Origin: Streptomyces longispororuber
GTDB taxonomy: Bacteria; Actinomycetota; Actinomycetes; Streptomycetales; Streptomycetaceae
Assembly (NCBI RefSeq): GCF_014656095.1
Contig: NZ_BNBT01000013.1
Coordinates: 29,864 to 93,863, forward strand
Direction of reading: 5' to 3'
Length of the DNA: 64,000 bases
Shown: piece by piece, positions 32,739-43,634 of the stretch
Position numbering within the stretch: the stretch's first letter is position 1
Layout of the letters: every line of letters starts with the position of its first letter
The notes under the pieces: generated by a model
Database searches by the model: none
What the model saw: only the letters and a program-made list of their open reading frames with translations
Told to the model about the DNA's origin: nothing
Made by a program: the position numbers and the translations under genes

Positions 32739-34193
32739 TCAGGCGGCCGGGGCCGGGTAGGTCGGGTACTCCACCCCGGAGACGTGCTGCACGACGCGGA
32801 TGACCTGGCAGGAGTAGCCGAACTCGTTGTCGTACCAGAGGTAGAGGATGGCGTTGTCGCCGTCGACCTTGGTGGCGCCGGCGTCGACGATCGAGGCGTG
32901 GCGCGAGCCGATGAAGTCGTTGGAGACGGCGTCGGGCGCGCTGGTGAAGTCGATCTGGCGGCGCATCGGCGAGGTCAGCGACACCTCGCGCAGGTACTCC
33001 AGGACCTCGTCGCGGGAGGTCTCGCGGCCGAGCCGCAGGCTGAGGATGGCGATCGAGACGTCCGGCACCGGGACGCGGATCGAGCTGCCGGTGATGGGCG
33101 CCTTGAGGTCGGGCAGCGCCTTGGCGACGGCGGAGGCGGCGCCGGTCTCGGTGATGACCATGTTCAGCGGCGCGGAGCGGCCCCGGCGGTCGGCCTTGTG
33201 GTAGTTGTCCAGGAGGTTCTGGTCGTTGGTGAACGAGTGGACGGTCTCCACGTGGCCGCGCAGCACGTCGTACTCGTCGGCCATCGCCTTCAGCGGCGGC
33301 ACGATGGCGTTGGTGGTGCAGGAGGCGCAGGACAGGATCTGCTCGTCGGGCTTGATCGTGTCGTGGTTGACGCCGTGCACGATGTTGGGCACGTCGCCCT
33401 TGCCCGGGGCGGTCAGGACCACCTTGTCGACACCGGGGCGCAGGTGCTTCGACAGACCCTCGCGGTCGCGCCACTTGCCGGTGTTGTCGATGAGGATGGC
33501 GTCCTTGATGCCGTGGGCGGTGTAGTCGACCTCGGACGGGTCGCTCGCGTAGATCACCTTGATCTCGTTGCCGTTGGCGATGATCGTGCTGCTCGCCTCG
33601 TCGACGGTGATCGTGCCCTGGAACTGGCCGTGGATCGAGTCGCGGCGCAGCAGCGAGGCGCGCTTGACGAGGTCGTCGGCGGGGCGTCCGCCGCCCGGGC
33701 GGACGACGATGGCGCGCAGCCGCAGGCCGTTGCCGGAGCCCGTCTTCTCGATGAGCAGCCGGGCGACGAGGCGGCCGATGCGGCCGAAGCCGTACAGGAC
33801 GACGTCGCGGCCCTCGCGGCACTCGATCTTGTTCGCGCCGGTGGCGCCGGCCACGGCCTCGGCGGTGAACTCCTCCACCGACAGACCGCGGTCGTCGGCC
33901 TTGTACGTCGCGGCGAGCATGCCGATGTCGATCTGGGAGGGGCCGAGGTCGAGCGCGGTGAGGGCCCGCAGGAACGGCAGCGTCTCGGTGACGGAGAGCT
34001 CCTCGCCGGCTATCTGCCGGGCGAATCGGTGGGTCTTGAGGATGCTGACCACCGACTTGTTCACGAGCGAGCGGCTGTGGAGCAGGACGGTCACGTCCCG
34101 CTCGCGGTGCAGCTTCCCGATCAGCGGGATCATCGACTCCGCGATCTCCTCGCGGTGCTTCCAGTTGGTGAACGAGTCGTCGTTGACAGTCAC
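32739..34193 (-). CDS. gap: Glyceraldehyde-3-phosphate dehydrogenase, long form
   Basis: This 484-residue NAD(P)-dependent GAPDH has about 125 extra N-terminal residues (helical, including HSRSLVNKSVVSILKTHRFA) ahead of the Rossmann motif YGFGRIGRLVARLL at 134-147. The catalytic Cys292 is in SCASCTTNAIVPP, with the usual THSFTNDQNLLDNYH-like and WYDNEFGYS regions. The long form is a known second GAPDH in actinobacteria and some other bacteria, often NADP-linked. It may serve gluconeogenesis or redox balance. GTG at 34193 is chosen because in-frame sequence upstream lacks coding character. Confidence 0.9.
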   Translation of the reverse strand: MTVNDDSFTNWKHREEIAESMIPLIGKLHRERDVTVLLHSRSLVNKSVVSILKTHRFARQIAGEELSVTETLPFLRALTALDLGPSQIDIGMLAATYKADDRGLSVEEFTAEAVAGATGANKIECREGRDVVLYGFGRIGRLVARLLIEKTGSGNGLRLRAIVVRPGGGRPADDLVKRASLLRRDSIHGQFQGTITVDEASSTIIANGNEIKVIYASDPSEVDYTAHGIKDAILIDNTGKWRDREGLSKHLRPGVDKVVLTAPGKGDVPNIVHGVNHDTIKPDEQILSCASCTTNAIVPPLKAMADEYDVLRGHVETVHSFTNDQNLLDNYHKADRRGRSAPLNMVITETGAASAVAKALPDLKAPITGSSIRVPVPDVSIAILSLRLGRETSRDEVLEYLREVSLTSPMRRQIDFTSAPDAVSNDFIGSRHASIVDAGATKVDGDNAILYLWYDNEFGYSCQVIRVVQHVSGVEYPTYPAPAA

Positions 34194-34329
34194 AGGCTTA
34201 TCTCTCGATCGAGCTAGGCGGCGCTCATATGCTAACCCCCGCCTTTTTCGATCATGAAGAGGGTGCCGCTCGGCTCGGGCGTCTCCCCGCCTACGCGGCT
34301 CTGACCTGCCCTTTTGACCGGCTCCCCGG

Positions 34330-34382
34330 CCGTCGGCGGGCGCTGTTCGGCTTCTGTCGGTGCGGACGGCGCCCGCCGACGG
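34330..34382. repeat. Long hairpin plus direct repeat in the gap-catR interval
   Basis: CCGTCGGCGGGCGC (34330-34343) and its exact complement (34369-34382) form a 14-bp stem with a 25-base loop. The segment CGGTGCGGACGGCGCCCGC occurs at about 34358 and again at 34400. The interval 34194-34519 holds no credible gene. Its left end carries the gap promoter region with CTCGATCGAG, a 10-base palindrome, in the leader. Confidence 0.6.
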
Positions 34383-34519
34383 GTGCCGCTCAGCTCCTGC
34401 CGGTGCGGACGGCGCCCGCGGTGTCGAGCCGGTCGAAGCCGCCCCGGCCGAGGAGGGCGACCCCGGCCGGCGCGAGCCCGGCCCACAGCAGGCCGGCGAC
34501 CCGGCGCGCGGCGACGACC

Positions 34520-34651
34520 GAGAGCAGCAGTGGGCCGAGCCCGCTCGTGGACGCGCCGCCGCCACCGCTCGTCCTCGCCTGGCGCGAGGGCGTCGGGGAC
34601 CCGGCCGCGCCGGACCTGGTCACGCTCGCCCACGAGGTCCTGGCGACCTGA
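34520..34651 (+). pseudogene. Possible C-terminal remnant of a LysR-type regulator
   Basis: The frame ending at 34651 reads PLVDAPPPPLVLAWREGVGDPAAPDLVTLAHEVLAT. This resembles the last strand and helix of LysR effector-binding domains (xLvWRxG...pAvraFlxlare). Nothing upstream in any frame supplies the rest of such a protein. The match is short and may be chance. Confidence 0.3.
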
Positions 34652-34687
34652 AGGAACGGTCAGGCACGGCGGCTTGGGGACGAGACG

Positions 34688-35098
34688 TCAGGAGCAGGAC
34701 GGGCAGAGGCCGCGGTAGGTGACCTCGGCGGCGGCCACCGTGAAGCCGAACCGCTCCTGTGCCGGGAGGTCGGCCAGCGGGTCGCCGGTGGGGTGCACGT
34801 CGCGGATGGTGCCGCAGCGGGAGCAGACCAAGTGCTGGTGCGGGCGGTGGGCGTTGGGGTCGTAGCGCTTGGCGCGGCCGTCGGTCGCGACCTCCATGAC
34901 CTCGCCGAGCAGGACCATCTCGCCCAGCGTGTTGTAGACCGTCGCGCGGGAGATCTCCGGCAGCCGCTCGGCGGCGCGGGCGTGCACCTCGTCGGCGGTG
35001 AGGTGGACGTGGTCGCCGTCCAGGACCTCCGCGACGACGCGCCGCTGGGAGGTCAGGCGCCAGCCACGCCCTCGCAGTCGCTCCAGCAGGTCACTCAT
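34688..35098 (-). CDS. catR: Fur-family peroxide-responsive regulator (CatR/FurA-like)
   Basis: This 136-residue ferric-uptake-regulator family repressor has winged-helix LTSQRRVVAEVLDGDHVHLTADEVHARA and recognition helix EISRATVYNTLGEM. The metal motif HRPHQHLVCSRCG includes Cys92 and Cys95, and a second CxxC (Cys132, Cys135) makes the structural zinc site. It is divergent from katG across a 430-base interval, and in Streptomyces close relatives repress catalase genes until peroxide oxidises them. The gene symbol is by analogy. Confidence 0.85.
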   Translation of the reverse strand: MSDLLERLRGRGWRLTSQRRVVAEVLDGDHVHLTADEVHARAAERLPEISRATVYNTLGEMVLLGEVMEVATDGRAKRYDPNAHRPHQHLVCSRCGTIRDVHPTGDPLADLPAQERFGFTVAAAEVTYRGLCPSCS

Positions 35099-35186
35099 AT
35101 GCGGTTCACCTATTCGGTTCGGCGGCGTGCGCGGATTTTACCGGCACGTGTGCGGGTTCCGCTGGCACTGGGATCGGATGAGCTTC

Positions 35187-35214
35187 TTGACCTGGACTCG
35201 GTCCATCGTAGGAT
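35187..35214 (+). promoter_or_regulatory. katG-side promoter with internal palindrome
   Basis: TTGACC (35187-35192), a 16-base spacer and TAGGAT (35209-35214) make a good vegetative-type promoter reading toward katG. The spacer contains TGGACTCGGTCCA, a 5-3-5 inverted repeat placed where a repressor such as the neighbouring Fur-family protein would block RNA polymerase. Confidence 0.6.
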
Positions 35215-35247
35215 CGGTTCCGACGATGGCCAAGGGCAGCCTCGCCC

Positions 35248-37753
<2,506 letters not shown>

Positions 37754-37878
37754 CCCCCCGGCCGTGACCGCGGCGTCCCGGCGGCCCCTGGGCGGGACGG
37801 CCGGGGCGCCGCGCCCCTGGGGCCGGTGCCGCCCCAAGGGCCCTGGGATCACGACAGGGTCGCGGTCCTTCGGCCATC

Positions 37879-39969
37879 ATGTGTGCCATGGTGGGCGCGC
37901 GGGGGCGGTCGTTCGGGTTCGGGTCGGCCGCGCTGGTGGCGTGCTGCGGCACCGTGGCGATGCTGGTGCGCGCCGCCGGGTCGCCGACCGGTGACATCGA
38001 CCTCCTGGGCGCGGCCATCGGCACCAGCTCGTTCGTGGTGAGCGCCTGGGGCGCGTGGCTGACGCTGCGCGCGGCGCGCTGGCAGGAGACGGACCTCGCG
38101 GACGCCTCCGCGCGCCTGGCGGCGCGGGTGCTCGCCGTGGAGCGGGAGGCCCGCCGTCAGCTCCTCGGAGACCACGACCGCGCCGTGGACGTGCGGTTCG
38201 TCTTCCGCCCCTCCCCCGCGCACTCCGCGGCCGGCGCGGACGGGGGCGGGAGCCTGGCGGCGGTCGCGGACTACTTCCGGCGGCTGCGCCCGCGGCGCAT
38301 GGTGGTCACCGGGGCCCCCGGCGCGGGCAAGACGGTCCTCGCGGTCCAGTTGCTGCTGTGCCTCCTGGAGCGGCGCGGGGCCGACGAGCCCGTGCCCGTG
38401 CGGCTGTCGCCGGCCTCCTCGGAGCCGCACGTCGACGTCGAGGCGTGGCTCGCGCGCCACCTCGTCCGCGTCTACCAGTTGCCCCGGCAGACCGCGGACG
38501 CCCTGGTCGCGGCGCGGCGCGTGCTCCCGGTGCTCGACGGCCTCGACGAACTCGACACGGCCCCGTGCCCGGGCTACGGCTCCCGCGCGGCCCGGGTGCT
38601 GCGGGCGCTCAACGCCTACCAACAGGGCGTGCTCAAGGCGGAGGTGGTGCTGACCTGCCGCAGTGAGACGTACGACGCGCTGGAGGAGAGCCGGGTGTGG
38701 GCGCACGACGCGGCGCGCGTCGAGATCCTGCCGGTCGCCGCGCCGGAGGCCCGCGCCTTCCTGGACTCGCGGGTCGACGACCCCTCGCGCTGGAGCGGTG
38801 TCCTCGACCGCCTGGAGCGGGAGCCCACGGGCCCCCTCGCCACCGGTCTCGCCACACCGTGGCGCCTGACCCTCGCCGTGACCGTCCACGAGCAGCGGGA
38901 CCCGGCCACGGGCCGCTACGCGCGCGACCCCGGCCAGCTCCTCGACCGGCGCCTGGACAGCGCCGAGGCCGTCGGCACGCGCCTGCTGGACCTGTTCGTC
39001 CCGGCCACGGCCCAGCTCTTCCCCGGCCCGGGCGGCGCCCGCTTCGACGCCCGCCTGGTCCGGGAGTGGCTGACCACCCTGGCCCGCTACCTGGAGGACA
39101 ACGCCGCCACCGGCCGCACCGTCGCGGGCCACCGGCTCTCCGGCACCGACATCGTGCCGTCCCGCCTCTGGCCGCTGGCCGGCACCCGGCGCCCCCTCGC
39201 CGCGCTGGTGGCGACCGCGGTGGCGGTGTCCCTCGCCGGTACGGCCCTGCTGCTGGGGCTGCTCGCCACGCAGGGGCCCCTGCTCGCCCCCTGGCCGGTG
39301 CTCGCGGCCCTGGTCATCCTGGGCATGCTCACGGTGCCCGTGTGGTCCCTGGCCTGGTCCGACCTCGCGGGCGACGACCATCAGTACCCGCAGGTCCACG
39401 CGCGGCCGCGCGCCCTCGTCCAGCGCCTCACCGCCGCGCTGGTCACGTCCGGCCTCCTGTCGGGGCTGCTCGCGGCGCTGGTGGCCGGCCAGAACCCGGC
39501 GGCGGCACCGGCTCCGGTCGCGGTGACGTTCACCGGCTGCGCCGCCGCCCTGGGCCTGCTGTTCGCCGTGCCGCTGCCCGGCGCGCCCGAGAGCTCGCAC
39601 CCCGCGTCGAGCATCAGGAGCCACCTGGTGTGGGGCCTCGCCGTACCGGCCGCCGTCTCGGCCGAGGTGCTGCTGGCGGCGGCGATGAGCGCCGGCAAGG
39701 ACCCCGGCACGGTGCTGGCCCTCACCGCCGGCGGCGGCCTCGCGGGCGGGCTCCTCTTCGCCCCCACGCTGGCCCCCACCGGCCTGTGGTACGCCGGACT
39801 GCTGCTGCGCACCCGGCGCCGGAGCGGCAGACCGCTGCCCTGGCGGCTCGGGCGGTTCCTGGCGTGGTGCTACCGCGCCGGTCTCCTGCGGGTCGCCGGA
39901 ACGGCCTACCAGTTCCGCCACCGCGAGCTCCAGGACCACCTGGCCCGGCGGACTCCGCCGCGGCCGTGA
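37879..39969 (+). CDS. Membrane-associated NACHT-type NTPase
   Basis: This 696-residue protein has two N-terminal hydrophobic segments (about 14-32 and 44-64). A NACHT-family NTPase core follows: Walker A GAPGAGKT at 145-152, VRLSPAS, Walker B RVLPVLDGLDELD at 214-226, and sensor VVLTCRSETYDAL. A helical region comes next, then roughly eight C-terminal membrane helices (about 430-650). It ends with YQFRHRELQDHLA, common in streptomycete NACHT proteins. Bacterial NACHT proteins include antiphage sensors. Here the membrane C-terminus replaces a typical repeat sensor. It is upstream of, and co-oriented with, the tail gene cluster, 210 bases away. Confidence 0.8.
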   Translation: MCAMVGARGRSFGFGSAALVACCGTVAMLVRAAGSPTGDIDLLGAAIGTSSFVVSAWGAWLTLRAARWQETDLADASARLAARVLAVEREARRQLLGDHDRAVDVRFVFRPSPAHSAAGADGGGSLAAVADYFRRLRPRRMVVTGAPGAGKTVLAVQLLLCLLERRGADEPVPVRLSPASSEPHVDVEAWLARHLVRVYQLPRQTADALVAARRVLPVLDGLDELDTAPCPGYGSRAARVLRALNAYQQGVLKAEVVLTCRSETYDALEESRVWAHDAARVEILPVAAPEARAFLDSRVDDPSRWSGVLDRLEREPTGPLATGLATPWRLTLAVTVHEQRDPATGRYARDPGQLLDRRLDSAEAVGTRLLDLFVPATAQLFPGPGGARFDARLVREWLTTLARYLEDNAATGRTVAGHRLSGTDIVPSRLWPLAGTRRPLAALVATAVAVSLAGTALLLGLLATQGPLLAPWPVLAALVILGMLTVPVWSLAWSDLAGDDHQYPQVHARPRALVQRLTAALVTSGLLSGLLAALVAGQNPAAAPAPVAVTFTGCAAALGLLFAVPLPGAPESSHPASSIRSHLVWGLAVPAAVSAEVLLAAAMSAGKDPGTVLALTAGGGLAGGLLFAPTLAPTGLWYAGLLLRTRRRSGRPLPWRLGRFLAWCYRAGLLRVAGTAYQFRHRELQDHLARRTPPRP

Positions 39970-40178
39970 CCGCGCCGGGCGATTCCGCCCCCGGCCACAC
40001 ACCTCCCCCCACCCCCATCCCCCCGCGACCCTGAAGACTCGAAAAGCCTCGCACGGCAAGCGAGTTGACGGAGCATCACATTCCGATACGCAGTCCCCAG
40101 GTTTTCCCCGACAGCACATTGCCCCCACCCCACCCGCCCCGCACAATGAGCGTCCCGGACCACGCAAGGAGGGTGCGC

Positions 40179-40586
40179 GTGAGTGTTCCGCCCATCGTGT
40201 TCCCGGATGTCGAACGCCTCGTCGTCGACCACCTCAAGAGCCGTCCCGAGCTGTCCGGCGTCCTCGTCGACAACCGCACTCCCCCGGGTTTCGACGGCAC
40301 CCAGAAGGCCGTCCTGGTGTCCCGGGCGGGCGGCGCCTGGGTCGACGACCAGCACCTCGACCAGCCCCTGATCGACCTGGAGGTCTACGGACCCGACAAG
40401 CCCACGGCCCACGCGGTGGCCACCGCGGCCCGTACGGCGCTGCTCACCGTGCGCGGCACCACGTACGGCAGCGCCTACGTCACCGACGCCGTCGAGGCGG
40501 ACGGACCGCGCTGGCTGCCCGACTACCGACGGCAGGCCGCCAGCCGCTACCTGTCCACCACCCGGCTCTCGATCCGCCCCTCCTGA
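40179..40586 (+). CDS. Tail terminator/completion-like protein
   Basis: This 135-residue protein starts at GTG 40179, six bases after AAGGAGGG. VFPDVERLVVDHLKSRPEL, VLVSRAGGAWVDDQHLDQPLIDLEVYGPDKPTAHAVATAARTALL and a C-terminal strand STTRLSIRPS fit the small alpha/beta fold of siphovirus tail terminators (gpU/gp17-like). These form the ring that ends tube growth. Its place directly before the tube gene supports this. Assignment is by architecture and position, not by a strict motif. Confidence 0.6.
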   Translation: MSVPPIVFPDVERLVVDHLKSRPELSGVLVDNRTPPGFDGTQKAVLVSRAGGAWVDDQHLDQPLIDLEVYGPDKPTAHAVATAARTALLTVRGTTYGSAYVTDAVEADGPRWLPDYRRQAASRYLSTTRLSIRPS

Positions 40587-40610
40587 CGTGCCCGATCCGA
40601 AGGAGCCAGC

Positions 40611-41183
40611 ATGCCCGGAATGAACCCCAACGAGATCCGTGTCGCCGGGACGGGGCGCATCCTCACCGCTCCGCCCGGTACGCAGGCGCCCGCCGACGTC
40701 ACCGCCAACTGGGGAGCGGGCTGGCGCGACCTGGGCTACACGACGACCGACGGCATCCGCTTCAACAAGAAGGACAAGATCGACCCGGTGGACACCTGGC
40801 AGTCGGTCAGCCCGGCCCGCTTCGTGTACTCCGACCGCGACCTCACCGTGAAGTTCGCGCTGCTCCAGCTCAACGAGGACACGCTGCCGTACTTCTTCGG
40901 CGGCGGCGACGTCAAGGAGACCGCCGAGGGCTCCAAGCTCTACCGGTACGAGGTGTCCGCCGAGCCCAGGAAGGACGAGCGGATGCTCGGCGTGGAGTTC
41001 GCCGACGGCGACACCATCAAGTACCGCTTCGTCATCGAGCGCGGACAGGTCACCGAGACCGAGGAGTTCCAGCTCACCCGCACCGCGTCGGTCAAGCTCG
41101 GCGTCACCTTCACCGCGCTCGCCGTGGACAACACCAGGCCCCTCGCCCTCTGGATCACGAACGACCCCGCCTTCGCCAAGTAG
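40611..41183 (+). CDS. Major tail tube protein
   Basis: This 190-residue protein begins PNEIRVAGTGRILTAPPGTQAPADVTANWGAGWRDLGYTTTDG, the usual opening of actinophage major tail proteins. A beta-rich body follows (DRDLTVKFALLQLNEDTLPYFFGGGDV, KYRFVIERGQVTETEEFQLTRTASVKLGVTFTAL). It would polymerise into the hollow tail tube. The gene is 24 bases after the terminator-like gene and has an AAGGAG site. Confidence 0.8.
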   Translation: MPGMNPNEIRVAGTGRILTAPPGTQAPADVTANWGAGWRDLGYTTTDGIRFNKKDKIDPVDTWQSVSPARFVYSDRDLTVKFALLQLNEDTLPYFFGGGDVKETAEGSKLYRYEVSAEPRKDERMLGVEFADGDTIKYRFVIERGQVTETEEFQLTRTASVKLGVTFTALAVDNTRPLALWITNDPAFAK

Positions 41184-41231
41184 CCCGCAAGCAGCCCGCA
41201 GGCCACCGCCGCCCCGCGCCCGAGGAGTCGT

Positions 41232-41525
41232 ATGCCCGCGCCCTTCAACGTCAACGCCGCCCGCGCCCAGCGCCTGGAGACGCTCGGTCTGAGGTGGGAG
41301 TTCGAGGTGGACGGCGAGACGTTCTCGCTGCCCACGGAGATCCCGCGCCGCTCCGCCCAGGCGCTCGCCTCCCTGGGCGACGACGACCTCGACGGCCTGC
41401 TCGCGCTGCTGCTCGGCGACGAACAGTACAAGCGGCTCGGCGACCACGACCTGAGCGTCCAGGACGTCGCCGCCATCCTCAACGCGTACGGGGAGGAGAC
41501 CGGTCTGAGCGTGGGGGAAGGCTGA
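41232..41525 (+). CDS. Tail assembly chaperone, short form (gpG-like)
   Basis: This 97-residue acidic protein contains LRWEFEVDGETFSLPTEIPRRSAQALASLGDDDLDGLLALLLGDEQYKRL, typical of actinophage tail assembly chaperones that coat the tape measure during tube assembly. Its last codons run over GGGGGAA (41513-41519) just before the stop. A -1 slip there would join it to the next frame. Confidence 0.75.
   Translation: MPAPFNVNAARAQRLETLGLRWEFEVDGETFSLPTEIPRRSAQALASLGDDDLDGLLALLLGDEQYKRLGDHDLSVQDVAAILNAYGEETGLSVGEG
41513..41519 (+). other. Probable programmed -1 frameshift site
   Basis: In the chaperone frame the codons GTG GGG GAA GGC precede TGA. GGGGGAA allows the GGG-reading tRNA to slip back one base, after which reading continues GGA AGG CTG AGC into the overlapping chaperone frame. 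The same geometry (short chaperone plus -1 extension before the tape measure gene) is conserved in long-tailed phages. The second frame has no start codon and ribosome site of its own near the junction. Confidence 0.6.
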
Positions 41526-41911
41526 GCCTCGGCGCGCTCGTGGAGGAGCACGCCGAGGCGCTGGAGGCCGACCTGCTGCGGCACTACGGCGTCGACCTGC
41601 TCGACTGGCACCGCGGCGAGCTGTCCTCGCGGCGGCTCGCGGTACTCGTGCGGCACCTGCCGCAGGACAGCGCGTTCCGGGCGGCGCACGAGGGCGAGGC
41701 GGCGCGGTGGTCGCTGACCGACCACCTGCTGGCCGCCGTGGTCGACCACCTGGCCATCGCCAACTGGATGTTCGCCTCCGTCAACCGCGACGAGGACGAC
41801 CCGGCCCCGGAACCGCCCCAGCCGGTGCCGCGGCCGGGCGTGGACGAGGCCACGCCGGAGCACGCACCCGGCACCCCGGGCCCCGCGGAGCTGGCGCGCT
41901 TCTTCGCATGA
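41516..41911 (+). CDS. Tail assembly chaperone, -1 frame extension (gpGT-like)
   Basis: The extension adds about 131 residues: LSLGALVEEHAEALEADLLRHYGVDLLDWHRGELSSRRLAVLVRHLP, then SLTDHLLAAVVDHLAIANWMF, and an acidic Pro-rich tail. The D-HLLAxVVDxL-xxNW pattern is that of the T part of gpGT-type chaperones in actinophages. It is best read as the tail of a fusion beginning at 41232 (total about 226 residues). Confidence 0.7.
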   Translation, partial: GRLSLGALVEEHAEALEADLLRHYGVDLLDWHRGELSSRRLAVLVRHLPQDSAFRAAHEGEAARWSLTDHLLAAVVDHLAIANWMFASVNRDEDDPAPEPPQPVPRPGVDEATPEHAPGTPGPAELARFFA

Positions 41912-41941
41912 CGGCCCACCGACCGAGCTACGGAGAACCTC

Positions 41942-42433
41942 ATGCCCAGTGTGGACGACCGCCTGACCAAACTGGAGAAGGAACACCAGTCGTTCGTCTG
42001 GAAGCTTGAGCGCGGCCTGGCGAAGGTGGACGCGGTCGCCTCCGTCACGGAAGTCACCGCCATGAAGAAGGAGTTCGCGGCAGTGACCAGCAGCTTCAAG
42101 CTGGCCAGCTTCGACTTCAACCTTCTTGAGCACCTGCAGAAGAACCTGCAGGAGCAGCGGGACCGGGCTGCCGGTCTCCGGCCCGAGGACCTCAAGGCGT
42201 CCATCACGGACACCCGGAGAGCCGTGGGGCGCGCCTTTGACGCCGCCCACGCGGCGGGCCGCGACGCCAGAAGGGCGCTGAGGCGGCTGGAGGCCCTCGC
42301 CGCCAGGGCCTCGGCCGGCACTCCGCCACCCCGGCAGGCGACCTTCGGCAACACCGGGACCTTCACCGAAACGGCCGCCCAGATCAACCGCCTTGAGGCA
42401 CGCATCAACAGTCTCATCCGCGCGCTCGGCTGA
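41942..42433 (+). CDS. Coiled-coil protein between chaperone and tape measure genes
   Basis: This 163-residue helical protein starts PSVDDRLTKLEKEHQSFVWKLERGL and continues with heptad-like stretches (LEHLQKNLQEQRDRAAGL, ARRALRRLEALAARA). It ends in a helix TAAQINRLEARINSLIRALG. No membrane segment or enzyme motif is present. Codons include more CTT/GAG runs than its neighbours. In phages the tape measure gene normally follows the chaperones directly, so this is an extra component: perhaps a split-off N-terminal piece of the tape measure or a cargo/length protein. Confidence 0.6.
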   Translation: MPSVDDRLTKLEKEHQSFVWKLERGLAKVDAVASVTEVTAMKKEFAAVTSSFKLASFDFNLLEHLQKNLQEQRDRAAGLRPEDLKASITDTRRAVGRAFDAAHAAGRDARRALRRLEALAARASAGTPPPRQATFGNTGTFTETAAQINRLEARINSLIRALG

Positions 42434-42461
42434 CGCACCCCGGCCCCTCAGGAGGCAGCCC

Positions 42462-43634
42462 ATGTCACTCGTAGCAGCCCTCAACCGCTCCATCACCGGC
42501 TTCCGCGGGCTGCGGACGAACGCGGGGCAGGCCGAGTCCGGGGTCGGCCGGCTGCGGACCACGGTCCAGTCCGCGGACCGGGCGGTGACGCGGATCAAGG
42601 CGGGCCTCGACCGCACGGCCCAGTCCTTGCGGGGCGTGCGGTCGGGGGCGGACGCCGCGGCGCGCGGCGTGCGCCAGGCGGACCGGGCCATGGACGGCGC
42701 CGGGAAGTCGGCCACCCGCGGCGGCGGCCTCATGGGGCGGATGAGGACCGGGCTCCAGGGCGTCACCACCGCGCAGCGCGGGCTGAACACCGCCATGAAG
42801 GCGAACGTCTTCGGCGCGATCATGGCGCTGCTGCTTCCGCTGATCACCAAGCTCGTCGAGATGGCCATGCAGTCCAGGACCGTGCAGCGGATCGTACGGA
42901 CGGCGTTCCGGGTCATCGGGCAGGTGATCGGGGCGACGATGCGGGTGGCGCGGCAGGTCGTGCAGACGACCTGGAACGCCATCAGGGTCGCCTTCCAAGT
43001 GGTCCTGCGGGTGATCTGGACCGTCGTCAAGACGTACTTCACGATCTACAAGACCATCATCACGACGGTGATCCGCGCGATCCTCGCCGTGATCGGACCG
43101 GCCCTGTCGTTCCTGCGGGAGCGCGTCCCGGCGGCGTTCCGCGCCGTGCGCGACGGGCTGCACCGGGCCTGGAGCGGCCTCGCGAACTTCACCAAGGGCG
43201 TCTTCACCAGCGTGCTCGGCGCCGTGAAGGGGCCCGTCAACGGGGTGATCGGCCTGGTCAACTCGGCGATCCGGGCGCTGAACAAGGTCAAGGTGTCCGT
43301 CCCCGGCTGGGTCCCCGGCGTCGGCGGCAAGTCCTTCGGCGTCAGCCTGCCGACGATCCCCACGCTGGCCCGGGGCGGTGTCGTCCTGCCCCGCGCCGGC
43401 GGCACGCTCGCCGTGCTCGCCGAGGCGGGCCAGGCCGAGGCCGTGCTGCCGCTGAACCGGCTGGAGGCGCTGCTCACCCGCTCCGCGCGGCCGGGCGCAG
43501 GCCCGGTCCCCGCGCTGGGGCCGCACCCGCGGGGCACCGGCTCCCTGGTGATCGAGCACTACCACGAGGCGCGGGGTGGCAGCGCCCGGCAGACCGCGGA
43601 GGAGCTGATGTTCCTGATGAAGGCCAGGGGGTGA
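42462..43634 (+). CDS. Short tail tape measure protein
   Basis: This 390-residue protein starts at the ATG at 42462 after AGGAGG. Its N-terminal 100 residues are repetitive and coil-forming (GLRTNAGQAESGVGRLRTTV, DRAVTRIKAGLDRTAQSLRG). Hydrophobic helices follow (ANVFGAIMALLLPLITKLVEMAM; TTVIRAILAVIGPALSFL). The C-terminus ARGGVVLPRAGGTLAVLAEAGQAEAVLPLNRL is the signature ending of actinophage tape measures. At about 0.15 nm per residue the implied tail is only near 60 nm, well below typical siphoviruses. Confidence 0.82.
   Translation: MSLVAALNRSITGFRGLRTNAGQAESGVGRLRTTVQSADRAVTRIKAGLDRTAQSLRGVRSGADAAARGVRQADRAMDGAGKSATRGGGLMGRMRTGLQGVTTAQRGLNTAMKANVFGAIMALLLPLITKLVEMAMQSRTVQRIVRTAFRVIGQVIGATMRVARQVVQTTWNAIRVAFQVVLRVIWTVVKTYFTIYKTIITTVIRAILAVIGPALSFLRERVPAAFRAVRDGLHRAWSGLANFTKGVFTSVLGAVKGPVNGVIGLVNSAIRALNKVKVSVPGWVPGVGGKSFGVSLPTIPTLARGGVVLPRAGGTLAVLAEAGQAEAVLPLNRLEALLTRSARPGAGPVPALGPHPRGTGSLVIEHYHEARGGSARQTAEELMFLMKARG

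Noticed and set aside
34229..34651. 140-codon plus-strand gene between gap and catR
   Set aside because: Composition is random except the last 35 residues, which look like a LysR end. Contains repeats and a large hairpin.
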